DNA of 64,000 nucleotides from Dyadobacter sp. CY326 (GCF_021390515.1 NZ_JAJUXI010000003.1:434001-498000), one strand, 5' to 3'; positions 9,633 to 18,739 are shown, numbered from the stretch's first letter. Notes: generated by a model not told the origin, from the letters alone. Translations and numbers: made by a program.

Positions 9633-10916
9633 TTAGCGCTCATTCATCGGAACGAACTCGCGCTTGGGCGCGCCCACATAAACCTGACGCGGACGTCCGA
9701 TTGGCTCTTTGTTCTCACGCATTTCTTTCCATTGCGCGATCCAACCCGGCAGACGGCCTATTGCAAACATTACGGTAAACATGTTGGTCGGTATGCCGAG
9801 CGCACGATAAATAATGCCTGAATAGAAGTCAACGTTTGGATATAGTTTTCTAGACACAAAATATTCGTCTTCCAAAGCTGCTTTTTCCAATTTCTGAGCA
9901 ATTTCCAAAATCGGATCATTGATTCCCAGCTTGTTAAGCACATCGTCAGCAGCTTTTTTAATGATGCGTGCTCTTGGGTCGAAGTTTTTATAAACCCTGT
10001 GACCAAAACCAAACAGACGGAAGCCGCTGCTTTTGTCTTTGGCCATATTGATGTATTTCTGCGTGTCTCCGCCGTCATTTTTAATGGCTTCAAGCATTTC
10101 AATCACTTCCTGATTTGCGCCTCCATGAAGCGGACCCCAAAGTGCGCTGATTCCGGAAGAAATGGAAGAATAAATGTTTGCGTGAGAAGAACCAACCAAC
10201 CTTACTGTTGACGTAGAGCAGTTTTGCTCGTGGTCGGCGTGCAGGATCAATAATTTGTTCAATGCTGTGGAAACGACCGGGTCAACGTGATATTTTGCAA
10301 CCGGCAAAGAGAACATCATGTTCAGAAAGTTGGAGCAATAATCCAGGTCGTTTTGCGGATAATTAACGGGATGCCCTTGTGATTTTTTGTAAGACCAGGT
10401 TGCAATCGTCGGCAGTTTGGAAAGCAAACGAATGATGTGCAGTTCCGTGATTTCCTCTGTGTTTTGGTCGAAAGTTTCAGGATAAAAAGCGCTCATCGCA
10501 CTCACCAGCGAAGAAAGTACGCCCATTGGGTGCGCATTCACCGGAAATCCTTCAAATATCTTGCGCATGTCCTCATTGACGAGCGTATGCGTTCTTATAG
10601 CATGCTCAAAATCAGTGAATTCCTTTTCCGTAGGCAGTTCTCCGTAAATTAGCAAGTAAGCAACTTCCAAAAACGACGACTTTTCAGCCAGATCTTCAAT
10701 CGAATACCCTCTGTAATTCAATATGCCTTCCTCACCATCCAGAAACGTTATGGCACTCTTCGTTGCGCCTGTATTTTTATAACCTGCATCAATTGTAATA
10801 TACCCTGTCTGGTCGCGTAATTTGGCAATATCGATCGCTTTCTCCTGCTCACTTCCTTCAATTATGGGAAACTCGTACTTTTTACCGTCAAGGGTTAATT
10901 CAGCTATTTGGGACAT
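9633..10916 (-). CDS. gltA: Citrate synthase
   Basis: Condenses acetyl-CoA with oxaloacetate to citrate, entry step of the TCA cycle. At 427 residues it has the length of the hexameric, Gram-negative-type enzyme. Catalytic features are visible: HADHEQNCSTSTVRLVGSSH, the active-site His in LWGPLHGGANQEVI, the second His in GFGHRVYKNFDPRA, and the catalytic Asp in NVDFYSGIIYRALG. The N-terminal ~50-residue beta domain (AELTLDGKKYEFPIIEGSE) also fits the type II enzyme. It is monocistronic with its own terminator. Confidence 0.97.
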   Translation of the reverse strand: MSQIAELTLDGKKYEFPIIEGSEQEKAIDIAKLRDQTGYITIDAGYKNTGATKSAITFLDGEEGILNYRGYSIEDLAEKSSFLEVAYLLIYGELPTEKEFTDFEHAIRTHTLVNEDMRKIFEGFPVNAHPMGVLSSLVSAMSAFYPETFDQNTEEITELHIIRLLSKLPTIATWSYKKSQGHPVNYPQNDLDYCSNFLNMMFSLPVAKYHVDPVVSTALNKLLILHADHEQNCSTSTVRLVGSSHANIYSSISSGISALWGPLHGGANQEVIEMLEAIKNDGGDTQKYINMAKDKSSGFRLFGFGHRVYKNFDPRARIIKKAADDVLNKLGINDPILEIAQKLEKAALEDEYFVSRKLYPNVDFYSGIIYRALGIPTNMFTVMFAIGRLPGWIAQWKEMRENKEPIGRPRQVYVGAPKREFVPMNER

Positions 10917-11227
10917 ATTAATAAGAATAAAATTAAAAAGGTTAATGACAAGACAGAGACAAATCAGGTCAATTCAATCCAAAGATTTTCCGTGCTCCTG
11001 ATTTACTTATCCATTAAATTAATTTTGTGTTAATTGAACGCAAGAGTAACCATTTCCCGATCCGACACAAGCCGCAATATCCTAAAAAACTGTGTACTTT
11101 CTATTATTATCCATGTTTTATTTGTGAAAAACCGGGACTGGGACAATAATATTTCACAATTCAAATTAAATATGATACTATTTGTTTGGACGAAAAAAAT
11201 GTGCGTAAAACTTCATTTCTGAGCTCT
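10917..11227. other. AT-rich intergenic region upstream of gltA
   Basis: About 310 bases upstream of gltA and downstream of the small membrane protein gene. It must hold the gltA promoter, but I see no convincing -33/-7 pair, operator or RNA structure. Confidence 0.5.
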
Positions 11228-11686
11228 TCAATGCAATGCATCGCCAGGCGTTTTTTCTTTCGGAACGAGCTCCACGTATGGTGGCTTGCTCATTATTTGC
11301 CGGATGAGATAACGGCCGAAAAGTCCCGCCAGAATACAAGGCAGCAAGTGCGCTCCATAAATAAACGCCTTCCCGGTGATCCTGTAAGAAAAGGTTGAGA
11401 AGGTGATAAAAACATACCCAAACCAAAATACGGCAATCGCCAGCAGCCAGCTGTAAAATATCGATCCCGCTTTGCGACTTGCAAACATTCGGATCAACTC
11501 ACAAAGCGCCAACGACACGCCGACCACCAAAAGCACGGTAAGCAAGGCCCTGGGAAAATTCCGGATGTAACTGTGCTTGTAAACGAGCACGCCGATTTTC
11601 CCGATCAGGTTGGGATGCGCCAGCAAATAGGCATCCGTCACGCTCAGCACCAAGAGCAACAAGAGGCTGCTAACTTTCTTATTCAT
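11228..11686 (-). CDS. Hypothetical integral membrane protein
   Basis: A 152-residue protein with about four hydrophobic segments: residues 5-22 (VSSLLLLLVLSVTDAYLLA), 47-65 (ALLTVLLVVGVSLALCELI), 78-97 (FYSWLLAIAVFWFGYVFITF) and 106-125 (GKAFIYGAHLLPCILAGLFG). The C-terminal tail is soluble and basic/acidic. I do not recognise the family. It follows miaA on the same strand after 31 bases, so co-transcription is possible. Confidence 0.7.
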   Translation of the reverse strand: MNKKVSSLLLLLVLSVTDAYLLAHPNLIGKIGVLVYKHSYIRNFPRALLTVLLVVGVSLALCELIRMFASRKAGSIFYSWLLAIAVFWFGYVFITFSTFSYRITGKAFIYGAHLLPCILAGLFGRYLIRQIMSKPPYVELVPKEKTPGDALH

Positions 11687-11717
11687 TTAATGTGACGTCG
11701 TTAATGTTGTGATTTAC

Positions 11718-12707
11718 CTATTTGTTACGCAAAAGCGCAGCACATAATTCCTGATATCCGGCCACAATCTGATCTATTTTTTCGGCTTCTGAGTATTCAT
11801 CTGAAAGCCAATGGATCACGATGCCGTCCTTTTCCATTTTTCTAAAATAAGTCATTTGCCGCTTTGCAAAACGATGAATTTCTGTTTCTAAACGGCTAAC
11901 CATCTCATCATAACTCATTTCGCCTTGCAGGAAAAGGGTTATGTATTTGTATTCCAATCCGTAATAAATCAACTGCTCCGGCTGCAAACCACTGCCCAAC
12001 AGAGACTTTACTTCTTCAACCATTCCATTTTCCGACCGGCTTTGCAACCTCCGGCTAATCCGTTCACGCCGCACGTTGACGTCCGGATTAAGGCCGAAAA
12101 CAATGTAATCGTAAACCGGCGGGGACGCTATAAATTCCGTTCCCTCAGTTGGGTTAACTTGTAAATATTCTGAAATCTCAATCGCACGGATCAATCTTTT
12201 GCGTGTGGATGTGTCCGCGACTTGCTGGTAAGGCGTGTTATAAGTTTCAAATCGCTCCAAAAGCGTGTCCGTCGGCTGTTCATTTAACTCATCCCGCAGC
12301 AACTCATTGCCAGGAATAGATGCATAAGCATGTCCTTTTAACAAAGAAAGAATGTAAAAACCGGTGCCGCCGCAAACAATGGGAAAATGGCTCTTTGCCG
12401 CTATCTGCTCATAAGCGTTTTCAAAATCGTGCTGAAAATCATTGACATTATATTGTTGACCAGCATCAAGAATGTCAATCAAATGATAAGGAATGTGTTT
12501 GCCATGCAATGTATATTCCGCCAGATCCTTTCCCGTTCCAATATCCATTTTCCGGTAAACCTGCCGCGAATCGGCACTGATGATCTCGCCATTGAGCGCC
12601 GCCGCAACTTGCACGGCAATATGCGTTTTCCCCGAAGCCGTCGGCCCCAGGATAACCAGAAGTGGCGTTTTAGAGGCCGAATTAGGCATCGGTTGCATGT
12701 TTCGCAA
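11718..12707 (-). CDS. miaA: tRNA dimethylallyltransferase
   Basis: Transfers a dimethylallyl group to N6 of A37 in tRNAs reading U-starting codons. Evidence is the P-loop LGPTASGKT, the substrate signature ISADSRQVYRKMDIGTGKD, IPYHLIDI, the GGTGFYI motif and the C-terminal RQMTYFRK(M) motif. The usual length is ~300-315 residues. The annotated 329-residue frame has three candidate Met starts at 12707, 12698 and 12689. The last gives an 8-base overlap (ATGCCTAA) with the stop of the upstream gene, a typical coupled arrangement and the most likely true start. Confidence 0.96.
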   Translation of the reverse strand: MRNMQPMPNSASKTPLLVILGPTASGKTHIAVQVAAALNGEIISADSRQVYRKMDIGTGKDLAEYTLHGKHIPYHLIDILDAGQQYNVNDFQHDFENAYEQIAAKSHFPIVCGGTGFYILSLLKGHAYASIPGNELLRDELNEQPTDTLLERFETYNTPYQQVADTSTRKRLIRAIEISEYLQVNPTEGTEFIASPPVYDYIVFGLNPDVNVRRERISRRLQSRSENGMVEEVKSLLGSGLQPEQLIYYGLEYKYITLFLQGEMSYDEMVSRLETEIHRFAKRQMTYFRKMEKDGIVIHWLSDEYSEAEKIDQIVAGYQELCAALLRNK

Positions 12708-13593
12708 GCGTTTTCACAAATTTAATGCTGCCTGCATTTTGGACCGAAATGGTTGCGTTCGGATCTAAGTCGGCAGTTTTTGCATGTCTGGTCATATTTT
12801 TCAAATCCAAAATGAATGTCATAGGCGCAGTTTGCGAAATGCGCGCGAAACCAAGCTTGGCATAGCCTGCGCCCTCTGACCATTCAAGATCTGCATAAGT
12901 CATCAAGTCGTCCGGATTTTTTTCGCGTGTAAAAGCAGTTAGCAGCTTGTCCAAACCGCCGGACACATTTGTATGCAGCAAACTCGCAAAGCGCACCATT
13001 TCAAAAGACCGGAACGGACCTTCAACGCGCTGAAAAACACGCGGCGCACTGAATGTCGCAACGGCAACAAGCAATTCATCAGCCTCATCATCGAATTGAA
13101 AATCATTGCCTATAACCCTGAAATAACGCTTTGGAAGAAACAACCCATAACGGCTCTTGGCTGAAACAGAGCCATTTAAATGATTGGTTTGGAGAAAATC
13201 AGCTGCATCTGCCTGATCAATCCTGCGCACCTGGGTTAGTCGAGCGGGAATTTTTTGAGACTTGCCTAGCATTGCATTCAGCCGCGATTGTACGATGGCC
13301 GGGTTTTTAAGCCAATAATCTTCCCAAACGATGACGCATCTTGTTCCCCTCTCACGAAGTAGAATTGCCTTATCAACCGTCAGTTGCCACATTTGGGCTT
13401 GAACGTGCTGCCAATCCGCTAATGTGATCAGCATTATATTCATTAGAAGTGTCCCGTCTTTAAACACGGCCAGTTCTGTCGCCAATTCACCAACATTTTG
13501 CACTTGCGCAAACTGCAAATGCATTGCTTCCAGCCAGTTACAAAACTGTTGCTTAAACGCTTCGCTTGACATTGATGTAATTGCACTTTGCAT
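12682..13593 (-). CDS. Protein with phage homing-endonuclease-like (Hef-type) C-terminal module
   Basis: A 303-residue cytoplasmic protein. From residue ~75 it follows the pattern of the C-terminal part of phage Hef-like/Vsr-like homing endonucleases: KAILLRERGTRCVIVWEDYW (phage proteins read K-x-x-L-C-x-x-x-G-I-R-L-I-x-I-x-E-D-E-W), then IVQSRLNAMLGKSQKIPARL, FLQTNHLNG, and an acyltransferase-like fold with EMVRFASLLHTNVSGGLDKL and YADLEWSEGAGYAKLGF. The residues expected for a Vsr/PD-(D/E)XK catalytic centre are not evident: ELAVFKDGTLLMNIMLITLA occupies the position where phage enzymes have ELD-x-Y-x-P-x-x-x-x-A-I-E-x-N-G. So it may be a catalytically dead or repurposed version. It overlaps miaA and is probably co-transcribed. 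Confidence 0.65.
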   Translation of the reverse strand: MQSAITSMSSEAFKQQFCNWLEAMHLQFAQVQNVGELATELAVFKDGTLLMNIMLITLADWQHVQAQMWQLTVDKAILLRERGTRCVIVWEDYWLKNPAIVQSRLNAMLGKSQKIPARLTQVRRIDQADAADFLQTNHLNGSVSAKSRYGLFLPKRYFRVIGNDFQFDDEADELLVAVATFSAPRVFQRVEGPFRSFEMVRFASLLHTNVSGGLDKLLTAFTREKNPDDLMTYADLEWSEGAGYAKLGFARISQTAPMTFILDLKNMTRHAKTADLDPNATISVQNAGSIKFVKTLAKHATDA

Positions 13594-13638
13594 AAGGTCG
13601 GCAAGTTAGCCGCGGGAAGGCAGAGTAACAAAACGCAC

Positions 13639-14481
13639 TCACTGCGCAGCCCGCGCCGCTTCCCATCCAATCAGCGCCTTTTTGCGCAAACTTCCCCAGC
13701 GATATTCGCCAAGCACGCCCTCTTTGCGGATCACCCGATGACAAGGAATCAGGTAAGCGATTGGGTTATCGCCCACGGCAGTCCCAACGGCACGGACGGC
13801 TCCGGGATTGCCAATGCTCTGCGCAATTTGCTGGTAAGTGGTCACAGCGCCGTTTGGAATGTTAAGCAATGCTTCCCAGACTTTCAGCTGAAAATTTGTG
13901 CCCTGAACAACGAGCGGCAGCTTTTCCAAAGCACCGGATGCTGGTTGGAAAATTCGGTGGACATAATTTTCTGTGCGGTTTTGATCGGGGCGAATGTTGG
14001 CGTAATGCCATTTTTTGGCAAGAAGAATCAACTGCTCATCGCGCCCGGATTCATCTACAAAAGCCATAGCACAAATCCCGCGCTCGGTCACTGCGATAAA
14101 ACAATCGCCAAACGGCGTTGCATGGATGCCATAACTGATTTCCAGCCCTTTTCCGGACGACTTGTATTCCTGCGGCGTTACTGCTTCAATCGAAATAAAG
14201 TGATCATAAACCCTACTTTGGCTCGAAAGTCCAGCCAGCTCGGCCAGCTCCACCAGATTGGACGATTCCCTGATTTTTTCTTTGAGATAACCTGCCGTAA
14301 TATATTGCAGAAATTTCTTGGGGCTCACCCCTGCCCATTCGGTAAATACGCGCTGAAAATGAAACTGACTAATACTCACTTCCTCAGCAACGTCAAACAG
14401 CGAAGGCTGGTCTTTTGCATTGGCAACGATGAATTCAATGGCCTTTGCAATCTTGTCGTAATTATAAGTTTCCTGGTTCAT
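13639..14481 (-). CDS. Ada-like regulator/methylated-DNA--cysteine methyltransferase fusion
   Basis: Direct-reversal DNA repair protein that transfers O6-alkyl groups from guanine to an active-site cysteine, fused to an AraC-type DNA-binding domain. From the Met at 14481 the protein has 280 residues. About 1-100 is an AraC double helix-turn-helix (SLFDVAEEVSISQFHFQRVF, then FTEWAGVSPKKFLQY). About 110-275 is the Ogt domain with the active-site motif PCHRV in AYLIPCHRVIRKEGVLGEYR. The N-terminal zinc/phosphotriester domain of E. coli Ada is absent, so methylation sensing through Ada's Cys38-type site is not expected. An upstream in-frame extension to 14532 exists, but MNQETYNYDKIAKAI is the natural start. 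Confidence 0.93.
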   Translation of the reverse strand: MNQETYNYDKIAKAIEFIVANAKDQPSLFDVAEEVSISQFHFQRVFTEWAGVSPKKFLQYITAGYLKEKIRESSNLVELAELAGLSSQSRVYDHFISIEAVTPQEYKSSGKGLEISYGIHATPFGDCFIAVTERGICAMAFVDESGRDEQLILLAKKWHYANIRPDQNRTENYVHRIFQPASGALEKLPLVVQGTNFQLKVWEALLNIPNGAVTTYQQIAQSIGNPGAVRAVGTAVGDNPIAYLIPCHRVIRKEGVLGEYRWGSLRKKALIGWEAARAAQ

Positions 14482-14598
14482 GGGACTAAAATTTTGTTGT
14501 ACAAAGTTGGCTCCGCACCGCCTCCCTGCCAACCTGAAACTTGCTTAAAATCCATGACCGGTTACACCTTTTGTATTTCTTAAAAAATCGACTGACTA

Positions 14599-14606
14599 TA
14601 TCTTTG
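14599..14606 (+). promoter_or_regulatory. -7 promoter box TATCTTTG
   Basis: Matches the Bacteroidota consensus TAnnTTTG 43 bases before the ATG at 14650. A TTTG lies at 14570-14573 but the spacing of 25 is longer than the usual ~19-21, so only the -7 box is well supported. Confidence 0.6.
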
Positions 14607-14649
14607 CATCATTATTTAGCTCAAATCAGTTTCTCGAACGTTGATAACC

Positions 14650-14952
14650 ATGAAAATAATCATCATCGCCACCTTTCTTTCGATAGCCAACATTAGCACA
14701 TTGCAGGCTCAAAACTTCAAATCGGAATTAAAACAGCTTCATTCGCAAATCCGGAGCGCATACAAAAGCAAGAAACTGACCGACCTCGAATATTCAAAAT
14801 TGCAACGCGAGGAGGACGTCATTCAGGCAACAATTGAGAAAGCGAATGCTGACGACATCTTGACTCCCGACGAGAAAAACAAGATACATTCCAAGATTGT
14901 CAGGGCAAAAAAAAGGCTTGCCAAATACAAGACAAACCGGGAGATTTATTGA
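14650..14952 (+). CDS. Small secreted hypothetical protein
   Basis: A 100-residue protein from the ATG at 14650 (an in-frame TTG nine bases upstream is a weaker choice). Residues 1-20 are a signal peptide (MKIIIIATFLSIANISTLQA, then Q). The rest is a charged helical domain rich in Lys and Glu (LKQLHSQIRSAYKSKKLTDL, then LTPDEKNKIHSKIVRAKKRL). It is probably periplasmic. No known family is recognised; the pattern resembles two EF-hand-like or antiparallel helical hairpins without the calcium ligands. A TATCTTTG box precedes it. Confidence 0.75.
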   Translation: MKIIIIATFLSIANISTLQAQNFKSELKQLHSQIRSAYKSKKLTDLEYSKLQREEDVIQATIEKANADDILTPDEKNKIHSKIVRAKKRLAKYKTNREIY

Positions 14953-14996
14953 ATAACGAAATGTCCGCCCGAGCGAATCAGGCGGACAAGCTTACA

Positions 14997-15110
14997 TTAA
15001 TAGTCTTTCTTACTATCTTTTTTCGCCTTTTTCTCGGCTCGTTTTTCTTTCAAGTTCTTCTCAGGCTCCTTTTTAGTGCTGCCTTTGTCCAGATTCTTAC
15101 CTTTCGCCAT
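14997..15110 (-). CDS. Lysine-rich 37-residue protein
   Basis: A very short gene reading MAKGKNLDKGSTKKEPEKNL, then KEKRAEKKAKKD and ending SKKDY. Sixteen of 37 residues are Lys and there are almost no hydrophobic residues, so it is unfolded and possibly nucleic-acid binding. From memory, similar ~35-40 residue proteins beginning M-(A/S)-K-G-x-N-L-D-K occur in other Cytophagales, which would support it as real. It sits alone between convergent genes, with its start 52 bases past the end of the neighbouring oxidoreductase gene. Confidence 0.6.
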   Translation of the reverse strand: MAKGKNLDKGSTKKEPEKNLKEKRAEKKAKKDSKKDY

Positions 15111-15162
15111 GACTATGGAAATTTGAGTTTAAGGTGATAACAAATGTAAAGCTATAAAAATA

Positions 15163-16143
15163 TTACTTTTTAGTAATCCAATCCATGATTTGGTTGGCCC
15201 TAGCGCCACTGACACCATTGCTTGGACTCGTTCCCTCCCCGCGCAGTTCCTTCACAATCGACTCAATTAAAGGCTGCTGCACATGTTGCGGATACGGAAT
15301 GTTAACGATCTCAGTTCCCGATTCCGTTTCTATCTTGATATCAAATTTTTCAAAAAACGAAAAAGTGATCCGGCCCTTTGAACCAATGATCTGAGCCTGA
15401 TCCTCGCGCTGCTCCTTATTAACCGTGTAACACCAGCTCCCATTTCCCAAAACACCCGATTCAAACTCATAATTTGCCACCACAATGTCATCAGCCTGAT
15501 ATAATCCAGCCTGATTTCGTGCAATGCCGGACGCGGATTTCACCGGTCCGAAAACAAATTCCAGAAAATCAAACTGATGCGAAGCCAGATCGTGAAAGTG
15601 TCCTCCGCCTGATATTTCAGGATCGACCCGCCAGCGTGGCTTCGGATTTTCACCAACTTCTTCATCATAAGGCTGCCATTGCAGGCAAATGTTGACAAAC
15701 CGCACATCACCAATGATCCTGCTGTCAACAAGCTCCTTAACCTTCAAAAAATAGTCCAGCGACCTCCTGTAAAAAGCCACGAAAACGGGAACACCCGTCT
15801 CCTTGCTGAATGCATTGATCCGGTCACATTCGGCTGCATTGCGTGCCATCGGTTTTTCAATATAAACCGGTTTTCCAGCCTGCATAGCCTTAATTGCGAG
15901 CGATTCATGCGCGTCTGGCGGCGTTGCAATGTATATTGCGTTTATTTCGGGATCATTGATCAGCTGGTCGGCATCTGCATACCATTTGGGAACGTTGTGT
16001 CGCGCGGCATAGTCAGCAGCCTTCTCGGCGTCGCGGCGCATAACTGCCACCAGACTGGAATTGGCCACCTTATTAAAGGCCGGTCCGCTCTTGACTTCGG
16101 TCACATTGCCGCAGCCAATAATGCCCCATTTGATCTGATCCAT
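15163..16143 (-). CDS. Gfo/Idh/MocA family oxidoreductase
   Basis: NAD(P)-dependent dehydrogenase acting on a sugar, inositol or related polyol; the exact substrate is not readable. The 326 residues show the N-terminal Rossmann motif WGIIGCGNVTEVKSGPAF and the family motif EKP in GKPVYIEKPMARNAAECDRI. The C-terminal alpha/beta domain has the proton-relay His region GGGHFHDLASHQFDFLEFVF. It is cytoplasmic with no signal peptide. It is divergent from the VF530 gene. Confidence 0.93.
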   Translation of the reverse strand: MDQIKWGIIGCGNVTEVKSGPAFNKVANSSLVAVMRRDAEKAADYAARHNVPKWYADADQLINDPEINAIYIATPPDAHESLAIKAMQAGKPVYIEKPMARNAAECDRINAFSKETGVPVFVAFYRRSLDYFLKVKELVDSRIIGDVRFVNICLQWQPYDEEVGENPKPRWRVDPEISGGGHFHDLASHQFDFLEFVFGPVKSASGIARNQAGLYQADDIVVANYEFESGVLGNGSWCYTVNKEQREDQAQIIGSKGRITFSFFEKFDIKIETESGTEIVNIPYPQHVQQPLIESIVKELRGEGTSPSNGVSGARANQIMDWITKK

Positions 16144-16237
16144 AGCAAGGGTTTAATGTTTGAACTAATCGTAAAGCATAATAATTATTTAATTGGATAA
16201 ATCTACTTTAAAACAAAGCCCACATTCGGCGAAAACC

Positions 16238-16459
16238 ATGGAAACGCAACCAAATAATCCGCTTCACGGCAAGACGCTTGAAGCAATCCTGAACGAACTG
16301 GTTGATTATTATGGCTGGGAGCAACTGGGTTACCATATTAATATTAACAGTTTCCAGTTTGAGCCGAGTGTCAAATCAAGTCTGAAATTTTTGCGAAAAA
16401 CGCCCTGGGCTCGCAAAAAAGTCGAAGATCTTTATGTAAAAATGATCGAAAGAAAATAA
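16238..16459 (+). CDS. VF530 family DNA-binding protein (DUF2132)
   Basis: A 73-residue protein from the ATG at 16238; a TTG start at 16193 would add 15 residues that do not fit the family. The sequence follows the VF530 pattern closely: [53 protein letters not shown] and EDLY. The family adopts a small helical fold reported to bind double-stranded DNA, with no known biological role. It lies 58 bases upstream of the DnaJ gene on the same strand. Confidence 0.9.
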   Translation: METQPNNPLHGKTLEAILNELVDYYGWEQLGYHININSFQFEPSVKSSLKFLRKTPWARKKVEDLYVKMIERK

Positions 16460-16517
16460 CAGCATTAAAACCCTTTTCGAAAATCAAATTCGCTAAATCG
16501 ATAAAAATTAAAGACTT

Positions 16518-17402
16518 ATGCCATTTGTAGATTATTATAAAATCCTTGGCGTAGACAAAAGCGCGGAGGATAAGGACATAAAAAACGCTTATAGAAAACT
16601 GGCCCGCAAATATCATCCCGACCTGAATCCGGATGATAAGGAGGCGGAAAAAAAATTCAAAGAGCTTAACGAAGCCAATGAAGTGCTCAGCGACCCGGAA
16701 AAGCGGAAAAAATACGACAAATACGGTAAGGACTGGCAATACAGCGAGGAATTCGAGAAAGCGCAGCAGTCGCGCCGCAGCGCCGGCCGCCAGCAAGGGC
16801 AATGGCAATCCGGAGGCGGAGATCAGTTTTCCGATTTTTTTGAGTCCATGTTCGGGTCATCGAGTGGTTTTGGCGGCGGCAGACAAAGGAATTTACGCGG
16901 CCAGGATTATCAGGCAGAGCTTCATTTGACTTTGCAGGAAGCATTTGAAACGCAGAAGAAAACGATCACAGTCAACGGCAGAAATATTCGCATTACGGTC
17001 CCGGCCGGCATTCAAAACGGACAAACCATCAAGATTGCCGGACACGGCGGACCAGGCGCAAGCGGCGGCCAGAACGGCGATCTCTTTATCACATTCAACA
17101 TTGCCGAAGACGACAAGTTGAAGCGGAATGGCAATGACTTGCATATGAAAACGGAACTGGATTTGCGGACCGCAATGCTTGGTGGAGAGATTGTTATTGA
17201 GACACTTAGCGGAAAATTGAAACTTCCTGTAAAAGCGGAAACGCAAAACGGAAGTGTGGTGAGGTTGAAAGGCAAAGGATTTCCGGTTTACAAAAAAGCT
17301 GAAAACTTTGGGGATCTGTATGTGACTTTTGATGTGAAGATTCCGGTTAACCTGTCTGATAGGCAAAAGGAATTGTTTGCAGCTGCCTTCGACGAAGCCT
17401 GA
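16518..17402 (+). CDS. DnaJ-like co-chaperone, CbpA type
   Basis: J-domain protein that stimulates Hsp70 ATPase. The J domain occupies residues 1-66, with the essential HPD in [11 protein letters not shown] Gly/Ser/Gln-rich linker covers about 80-120. Two C-terminal substrate-binding beta domains follow ([20 protein letters not shown] to the end). The cysteine-rich zinc finger of true DnaJ is absent, so it belongs to the CbpA/DnaJ class B group; related proteins bind curved DNA. The length of 294 residues is typical. Confidence 0.93.
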   Translation: MPFVDYYKILGVDKSAEDKDIKNAYRKLARKYHPDLNPDDKEAEKKFKELNEANEVLSDPEKRKKYDKYGKDWQYSEEFEKAQQSRRSAGRQQGQWQSGGGDQFSDFFESMFGSSSGFGGGRQRNLRGQDYQAELHLTLQEAFETQKKTITVNGRNIRITVPAGIQNGQTIKIAGHGGPGASGGQNGDLFITFNIAEDDKLKRNGNDLHMKTELDLRTAMLGGEIVIETLSGKLKLPVKAETQNGSVVRLKGKGFPVYKKAENFGDLYVTFDVKIPVNLSDRQKELFAAAFDEA

Positions 17403-17420
17403 GCTGCCACAAGGGAATGC

Positions 17421-17468
17421 AGCCCAAATTAATCGCTCATTAACAGATTAGCAGCGTATCTTTGGGCT
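17421..17468 (+). promoter_or_regulatory. Inverted repeat overlapping a -7 promoter box
   Basis: AGCCCAAA at 17421-17428 is complementary to TTTGGGCT at 17461-17468, followed by GTTTTT, so it could end transcription of the DnaJ gene. TATCTTTG at 17457-17464, a good TAnnTTTG match 24 bases before the helicase ATG, overlaps the right arm and is probably the helicase promoter. Confidence 0.5.
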
Positions 17469-17487
17469 GTTTTTACAATTATTTTTT

Positions 17488-18723
17488 ATGAAATTCGACG
17501 ATTACCACATTGCACCCGAGATCAAAAGAAGCCTTGAAACGAGCGGATTCAAACGTCCGACCGACATTCAATTCAAGGCCATTCCGGCGATCATTAAGGG
17601 TGAAGATGTCCTTGCTATTGCTCAGACAGGAACGGGAAAGACGGCTGCTTTTGCCATTCCGATCATTGATAAATTGCATAAACAGAAATCTTCCAGCCGC
17701 TCAGAGGGAATCAAATGCGTGGTGATGGTTCCAACGCGTGAGCTTGCCATTCAGATAACCGAAGTTTTCTCAAAAATCGCGCAGCACACGCGGGTGAAGG
17801 CGTTCAGTGTTTTTGGAGGCGTTGAGCAAGGCCCGCAAATTGCACAGCTGGAAAAAGGCATTGATGTGCTAATTTCCACGCCCGGACGCATGTTCGACCT
17901 TGTGAGTCAGGGGTTTATCAAATTAGACCGCATTGAAATTCTCGTTCTTGACGAAGCCGACCATATGCTTGATCTTGGTTTTATCAAGGACATCCAGGAT
18001 TTGATCAAATTTTTACCAAAAAACCGGCAGACACTTTTTTTCTCGGCAACCATTAATGAGAAAATCAAGAAACTTGCCTATTCACTGGTCAGGAATGCAA
18101 TCCGCATTCAAATTTCGCCCAACAATCCGGTTGCACGGAACATTACACATTCGGTGGCTTTTGTTGCCATGGACGACAAGCGATTTTTTCTTGAAAGGGT
18201 GATTAAAGAGAATCCAGACAATAAAGTGCTCGTGTTTGTGCGTACGAAGGTGCGGGCGGAACGTGTGTTCAATGCATTGGAACGAATGGAAATCAAAAGC
18301 ATGACCATTCATGGCGACAAGGAACAAGCCGACAGGCTCACGGCGCTCAATGAATTCAAAAATGGCAATGTTAAAGTGCTCATTGCCACAGATGTAAGTG
18401 CAAGAGGAATTGACATCGCGAATGTGGATTACGTCGTCAACTATGACCTTCCGGAACAAGCCGAAAATTACGTTCACCGCGTGGGACGGACGGGCCGCGG
18501 CACACAAAAAGGGCGGGCAGTTTCTTTTTGCAGTCCCGAAGAAAAGCCGATGCTGGAAGAAATTCAAACCTATCTCGATAAACCCATCGACGTCTTAAAC
18601 ATAAGCACAACCGATTATTCACAAACACTCGACTTCACTGCCGACACGACCGACGACCTGAAATCGCTTATGAAAGAGGTCGAAGATTACGAAACGGCGA
18701 AGCGTAAGAAAAAGAAGAAATAA
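17488..18723 (+). CDS. DEAD-box RNA helicase (RhlE-like)
   Basis: ATP-dependent RNA helicase, likely for ribosome assembly or RNA turnover. All motifs are visible: Q motif near GFKRPTDIQ, I AQTGTGKT, Ia PTRELAIQ, Ib TPGR, II DEAD in VLDEADHMLDLGF, III SAT, IV VLVFVRTK, V ATDVSARGIDIANV and VI HRVGRTGR. The 411-residue protein ends in a short basic tail KRKKKKK, without the long RNA-binding extensions of CsdA/DeaD. Confidence 0.95.
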   Translation: MKFDDYHIAPEIKRSLETSGFKRPTDIQFKAIPAIIKGEDVLAIAQTGTGKTAAFAIPIIDKLHKQKSSSRSEGIKCVVMVPTRELAIQITEVFSKIAQHTRVKAFSVFGGVEQGPQIAQLEKGIDVLISTPGRMFDLVSQGFIKLDRIEILVLDEADHMLDLGFIKDIQDLIKFLPKNRQTLFFSATINEKIKKLAYSLVRNAIRIQISPNNPVARNITHSVAFVAMDDKRFFLERVIKENPDNKVLVFVRTKVRAERVFNALERMEIKSMTIHGDKEQADRLTALNEFKNGNVKVLIATDVSARGIDIANVDYVVNYDLPEQAENYVHRVGRTGRGTQKGRAVSFCSPEEKPMLEEIQTYLDKPIDVLNISTTDYSQTLDFTADTTDDLKSLMKEVEDYETAKRKKKKK

Positions 18724-18739
18724 GAAAGTGGATATAAGC

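Noticed and set aside
11228..11686. Resistance or transport function for the four-helix membrane protein
   Set aside because: Only hydrophobicity is visible; no family motif supports a function.
16193..16237. Longer VF530 protein starting at TTG 16193
   Set aside because: The extra 15 residues do not match the family and an ATG at 16238 gives the expected N-terminus.
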